Assembly: GCA_016199325.1 (NCBI GenBank)
Contig: JACQGW010000084.1
Coordinates: forward strand, 1 to 26,423
From: Chloroflexota bacterium
GTDB taxonomy: Bacteria > Chloroflexota > Dehalococcoidia > JACQGW01
Direction of reading: 5' to 3'
Length of the DNA stretch: 26,423 bases
How positions within the stretch are numbered: position 1 is the first letter of the stretch; each line of letters begins with the position of its first letter. The notes under the pieces are model-generated. The model had not been told where the DNA came from. It was given only the letters and a program-made list of their open reading frames with translations, and searched no databases. Positions 23,585 through 26,423 of this stretch are shown piece by piece. A program made the translations under genes and the position numbers.

Positions 23585-23791
23585 TTACTCCCGCTCGATC
23601 AGACCCATCGGATCGGCCAGCCCGCCGGCCTGGCAGAGCATATCCCACGCGTCCATCGCGGCGTCAGCCTCCAGCTCGTTGGCCACAGCCTGGCGGACAG
23701 CCTCGGACTCGCTCACGTTGCGGGCAGCCGCCAGCCGGCGGATCTGCGTCTCGTCCACCATGAGGTTCTTGCGCTTGTAGCGAGCAGCCAC
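23585..23791 (-). CDS. VapB-type antitoxin, probable ribbon-helix-helix
   Basis: A 68-aa protein. KRKNLMVDETQIRRLAAARNVSESEAVRQAVANEL fits a ribbon-helix-helix DNA-binding fold, with the strand near residue 8 and two helices after it. The acidic C-terminus (DAAMDAWDMLCQAG) would wrap the toxin. The start is GTG at 23791, with GGGAGG seven nt upstream; a longer frame upstream enters the promoter. It would repress its own promoter, where a TATA-box-centred inverted repeat is visible. Confidence 0.85.
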   Translation of the reverse strand: MAARYKRKNLMVDETQIRRLAAARNVSESEAVRQAVANELEADAAMDAWDMLCQAGGLADPMGLIERE

Positions 23792-23847
23792 CGGAATCCC
23801 TCCCAGCCAACATCGATATACACACACATTGGCTCTCTTATGACCGT

Positions 23848-23876
23848 ATTATACACATGTATCCGGCAGCTCGCAA
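23848..23876 (-). promoter_or_regulatory. strong promoter of the RHH/PIN pair with overlapping operator-like repeat
   Basis: On the minus strand TTGCGA (complement of 23871-23876), a 17-bp spacer and a perfect TATAAT (complement of 23848-23853) precede the antitoxin by about 57 bp. An inverted repeat ATACA-CA-TGTAT (23851-23862) overlaps the -10 box and is a plausible antitoxin site. Confidence 0.8.
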
Positions 23877-24027
23877 CGGCCCGGTGAACCGGATGGGTCT
23901 CCTGAGAAGGGCTGCAATGCCCGGCGGGGACGAGGCATTTCAGCTATACTGCACGGCGACAGGGGTCAGATCGAGTCGATGAGGGACGTGGCTGTTTGCC
24001 CGTCGATCAAGTAGCCACCGGGGAACG

Positions 24028-24087
24028 GCGCACTCACGTGCGCACTACAAACCAACGCCATCGTTCGTAGTGCGCACGTGAGTGCGC
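24028..24087. repeat. 21-bp perfect inverted repeat upstream of the SelA-like gene
   Basis: The arm 24028-24048 is the exact reverse complement of 24067-24087 (21 bp). The loop is 18 nt, with three more possible pairs after one mismatch. Each arm contains CACGTG. It ends 31 bp before the ATG and does not cover the ribosome site. No T-run follows on the plus strand. Confidence 0.9.
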
Positions 24088-24118
24088 TTCCTCGGTGATG
24101 CTGGAAGGAGACGATCAG

Positions 24119-25327
24119 ATGCCGAACATCTACCAGAAGCTCGGCGTTCGGACGGTGATCAACGCGACCGGGATGCTGACTAGGGCCGGCGGGGCGATCG
24201 TCGAGTCTGCCGTGCTCGACGCGATGCGGGAGGCCGCTCAGCACTTTGTCCGGATCGAGGACCTGCAGGAGGCGGCTGGTCGCGTCATCGCCGAGATCAC
24301 CGGCGCCGAGTCGGGCTACGTCACCTGTGGCGCCTCGTCGGCGCTGACGCTGGCGGTGGCCGCGACTGTCGCCGGCATGGACGTGGGCAAGATGGACCGC
24401 CTGCCGGATACGACCGGGATGAAGAACGAAGTCATCTGCCAGCGGGCGCACCGGAACGCCTACGACCACGCGGTCCGCCTGGCCGGCGTCACGATCGTCG
24501 AGGTCGGCACCCTTGGCTTCCCCGGCGCCGGCGGCACCTTCGGCTGGCAGATCGAGGAGGCGATCACCGAGCGGACGGCGGCCATCCTCTGTCCGGTGAT
24601 GGAAGGCCCCGGGACGGTGCCGTTGCCGGAGGTCTGCCGGATCGCGCACCGGCATGGCCTGCCGGTGGTCGTCGACGCCGCGGCGGCGCTGCCGCCGGTC
24701 GACAACCTGCGCCGCCTCGTGGCCGAGGGCGCCGACGCCGTCATCTTCAGCGGCGGCAAGGCCATCGGCGGGCCGCAGCCCACCGGCATTCTCGCCGCCC
24801 GGCGCACCATCGTCGAGTCCGTGGCGCTCCAGCACCAGGACATGGACGTCTTCCCGGAGACGTGGACCCACCGGCAGCGTTATCTGGAGACGGGCATCCT
24901 TCCTGGCCCGCCACACCAGGGGATGGGCCGCGGCTTCAAGGTGGGGAAAGAGGAGATCGTCGGGCTGATCGTCGCGCTCCAGCGGTACGCCGCCCGCGAC
25001 CACGCCGCCGAGTGTGCGCGCTGGCAGGAAACGGTCGACTCAATGGCGGCGGAGCTGGCGAAGATCCCGCACGTGGGGATCGAGACGGTGGTTTCGGCGG
25101 CGAAGCCGGTCCCGCAGCTCCGGCTCCACCTGGACGAAGCGGCGCTCGGGCTGACGGCGCTCGATCTGGTCAACCGGCTGGCCGACGGCGATCCCATCGT
25201 CCTCGTCGGCCAGGGCATGGCCTACCAGGGCGCCATCGGGATCAACCCGATGAACCTGCGCGACGGTCACGCAGAGGTCGTCGTCGAGCGGCTGACGGCG
25301 ATCTTGGCGCCGGCTGGCGTCCACTGA
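24119..25327 (+). CDS. SelA/DgaE-like PLP-dependent enzyme
   Basis: A 402-aa PLP enzyme of the selenocysteine synthase-like group (fold type I), which also holds D-glucosaminate-6-phosphate ammonia-lyase (DgaE). Lys214 in FSGGKAIGGPQPTGIL is the predicted Schiff-base lysine. Asp186 in VVVDAAAALPPV would contact the pyridine nitrogen. The N-terminus YQKLGVRTVINATGMLTRAGG is typical of the group. No tRNA(Sec) or SelB gene is seen here and the protein is shorter than bacterial SelA (about 460 aa), so a role in selenocysteine synthesis is unlikely. AAGGAG lies eight nt before the ATG. It is a lone gene behind the 21-bp hairpin. It probably acts on a small beta-hydroxy or amino acid. Confidence 0.9.
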   Translation: MPNIYQKLGVRTVINATGMLTRAGGAIVESAVLDAMREAAQHFVRIEDLQEAAGRVIAEITGAESGYVTCGASSALTLAVAATVAGMDVGKMDRLPDTTGMKNEVICQRAHRNAYDHAVRLAGVTIVEVGTLGFPGAGGTFGWQIEEAITERTAAILCPVMEGPGTVPLPEVCRIAHRHGLPVVVDAAAALPPVDNLRRLVAEGADAVIFSGGKAIGGPQPTGILAARRTIVESVALQHQDMDVFPETWTHRQRYLETGILPGPPHQGMGRGFKVGKEEIVGLIVALQRYAARDHAAECARWQETVDSMAAELAKIPHVGIETVVSAAKPVPQLRLHLDEAALGLTALDLVNRLADGDPIVLVGQGMAYQGAIGINPMNLRDGHAEVVVERLTAILAPAGVH

Positions 25328-25409
25328 CTGCTACGCCGAATGCCATCGGCGCTTGCCTGGCATGGTCCATGTCAGGTGGACAGCGTGGTCCACCAAGGGG
25401 ACGGGCTAA

Positions 25410-25483
25410 GAAACTATCTCACAATGCACCAAAATGGCCTCAGCGGCCCTGAGACCCGTTTCTGAGCGATTTGAGATAGTTTC
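25410..25483. mobile_element. 74-bp MITE-like element
   Basis: The ends GAAACTATCTCA (25410-25421) and TGAGATAGTTTC (25472-25483) are 12-bp perfect inverted repeats. TAA flanks both ends (25407-25409 and 25484-25486), fitting a 3-bp target duplication, as in some IS5-family groups. The inside (50 bp) has no ORF and contains a small CTCAG/CTGAG hairpin. A non-autonomous element is likely; a protein-binding palindrome is the alternative. Confidence 0.65.
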
Positions 25484-25549
25484 TAAGGCTCGCAGTTGGC
25501 CCTGAGCGGCCAGTCCACTTTGATCGCTCGGTCACCAGGCGTGCCACCC

Positions 25550-25579
25550 TTGACACAACGGTAAGGAACCTGCTAGTAT
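25550..25579 (+). promoter_or_regulatory. sigma-70 promoter of the AbrB/PIN pair
   Basis: TTGACA (25550-25555, perfect -35), an 18-bp spacer and TAGTAT (25574-25579, 4 of 6) lie 42 bp before the antitoxin start. Confidence 0.75.
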
Positions 25580-25589
25580 TGCCTTACCG
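25559..25589. promoter_or_regulatory. inverted-repeat operator around the TA promoter
   Basis: CGGTAAGG (25559-25566) and CCTTACCG (25582-25589) are perfect 8-bp inverted repeats with 15 bp between them. They enclose the -10 box, which fits autoregulation by the AbrB-type antitoxin or the antitoxin-toxin complex. Confidence 0.75.
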
Positions 25590-25621
25590 ATGAGGTGACA
25601 CCTTGCAACCGGGGAGATCAG

Positions 25622-25888
25622 GTGAAAGAAATCGTCTCGACGATCACGAGCAAAGGCCAGGTGACGATTCCGGCGGAAGTGCGCCGGCATCTGGGACTCA
25701 AGAGTGGGGACAAGCTCTCCTTCGTCATCGAACCGGAAGGAACGGTACACCTTCGCGCTCCTCGCTATCCGACCGTTGCCTCGCTTCGGGGAGCGGCCGG
25801 CTCGCTCGATAGGCCGTTGTCGTGGGAGCAAATGCGAGAGATTGCTCGGGAGGATCGACTGCACGCCGAGCACGGCTACGCTTCATGA
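25622..25888 (+). CDS. AbrB/MazE-family antitoxin (VapB type)
   Basis: An 88-aa swapped-hairpin AbrB (SpoVT/MazE) DNA-binding protein. ITSKGQVTIPAEVRRHLGLKSGDKLSF (residues 7-33) is the full domain. The C-terminal half (SWEQMREIAREDRLHAEHGY) would bind the toxin. The start is GTG with GGGGAG at 6 nt; an upstream ATG at 25595 lacks a ribosome site. It overlaps the toxin start by ATGA, so the two are translationally coupled. Confidence 0.93.
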   Translation: MKEIVSTITSKGQVTIPAEVRRHLGLKSGDKLSFVIEPEGTVHLRAPRYPTVASLRGAAGSLDRPLSWEQMREIAREDRLHAEHGYAS

Positions 25889-26307
25889 GCGATCCTTTCG
25901 TCGATACTGATGTCCTCATCAGGCTGCTTACCGGCGACGACCCTCAGAAGCAAGCTCAGGCAGTGGCGCTGTTCGAACAGGTGGAGGCAGGCCGGCTCAC
26001 CGTCGCTGCACCTGACACGGTGATTGCTGACGCGGTGTACGTGCTTGCCTCGTCCCGGCTCTACCGCAAGTCACGCGTCGAGGTGCGCGACCTCCTTGCT
26101 CCTCTTGTTCGCCTGGCCGATTTCAAAGTCCAGAACCGCCAGGCCGTGCTTCAAGCGCTCGACCTCTACGCCACTACCCGACTCGACTTCGGCGATGCCC
26201 TGATCGCGACGTCGATGCAGCAGGAGGGTTCTACCCTCCTCTACTCCTATGATCAAGACTTCGACCGCCTCCCCGGCATTACTCGTCGGTCTCCCGGCAC
26301 TCTATGA
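25885..26307 (+). CDS. PIN-domain toxin (VapC family)
   Basis: A 140-aa PIN-domain ribonuclease. The acidic site is seen as Asp7 in PFVDTDVLIRLL, Asp49 in IADAVYVL (where Glu is usual), and Asp101 and Asp104 in LDFGDALIA; SYDQDFDRLPGI closes the fold. It overlaps the antitoxin gene by 4 bp (ATGA). The Glu-to-Asp change keeps the charge, so the toxin may still be active. The gene is complete. Confidence 0.93.
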   Translation: MSDPFVDTDVLIRLLTGDDPQKQAQAVALFEQVEAGRLTVAAPDTVIADAVYVLASSRLYRKSRVEVRDLLAPLVRLADFKVQNRQAVLQALDLYATTRLDFGDALIATSMQQEGSTLLYSYDQDFDRLPGITRRSPGTL

Positions 26308-26423
26308 CACAGAGGGGGCAGAGTCTTCGGTCGTTCCTGCCTGCCCTGCGCTGCCGGTTCTTGCGCCCCCCGCCCCCGACCTCTGACCTCCAACTGCCCG
26401 CCCTCGACCCCTGACCCCTGGCC
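26308..26423. other. non-coding window edge with C-rich tracts
   Basis: No gene is seen. On the minus strand, 26397-26418 gives four G-runs (4, 4, 3 and 3) with loops of 3, 4 and 1 nt, which is a G-quadruplex motif. It shares GGGGTC words with 21273-21298. Confidence 0.6.

Noticed and set aside
24119..25327. True selenocysteine synthase
   Set aside because: The protein is shorter than bacterial SelA, and no SelB, SelD or tRNA(Sec) is seen in the window; the SelA-like/DgaE group fits better.

Overview
The window is about 26.4 kb of GC-rich bacterial chromosome. It most resembles Chloroflexota, possibly near Thermomicrobia or Sphaerobacteria. The support is indirect: a Tat-type lipoprotein with a long Ala/Pro/Thr linker, two luciferase-like flavin/F420 oxidoreductases, several GGT-family hydrolases, Type II toxin-antitoxin pairs and hairpin intergenic repeats. 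No rRNA, tRNA, CRISPR array, phage gene or transposase was seen, so the assignment is an inference.

Left part (1-8108), acyl-CoA and organic-acid metabolism. A minus-strand pair, a MaoC-type dehydratase followed by a YqjM-like old yellow enzyme, lies between two same-orientation copies of a hairpin repeat with terminal inverted repeats. A PucR-family regulator (minus) then diverges from a plus-strand operon of MmgE/PrpD protein, acyl-CoA dehydrogenase and CaiB/BaiF CoA-transferase. The layout suggests that the PucR protein controls the operon, which would activate, oxidise or reduce, and hydrate a carboxylic acid whose identity cannot be read from the sequence.

Centre (8109-20103), peptide-like compound uptake and hydrolysis. 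Plus-strand genes encode an oligopeptide-type substrate-binding lipoprotein, two permeases and a CapA-family phosphoesterase; no ATPase gene is present. A tightly spaced five-gene minus-strand operon converges on them: GGT-family protein 2, LLM oxidoreductase 2, GGT-family protein 1, M19 dipeptidase, LLM oxidoreductase 1. Both GGT paralogues keep the autoprocessing Thr-Thr-His site but lack the residues that classical GGT uses to hold the gamma-glutamyl group. The dipeptidase has His-x-His where His-x-Asp is usual. With the C45 hydrolase further right, four hydrolases or acyltransferases (three of them Ntn-type) lie within about 9 kb of an importer. This is the best candidate here for an uncharacterised pathway, probably dismantling an amide-linked compound other than glutathione.

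Right part (20104-26423), accessory. It holds a secreted protein with a duplicated helical repeat, a good intrinsic terminator, the C45-family protein, a SelA/DgaE-like PLP enzyme behind a 21-bp perfect hairpin, and three toxin-antitoxin loci. One locus is a fused and truncated relic, one is an intact RHH/PIN pair with a strong promoter, and one is an intact AbrB/PIN pair whose promoter is bracketed by an 8-bp inverted repeat. There is also a 74-bp MITE-like element and two intergenic G-quadruplex motifs.
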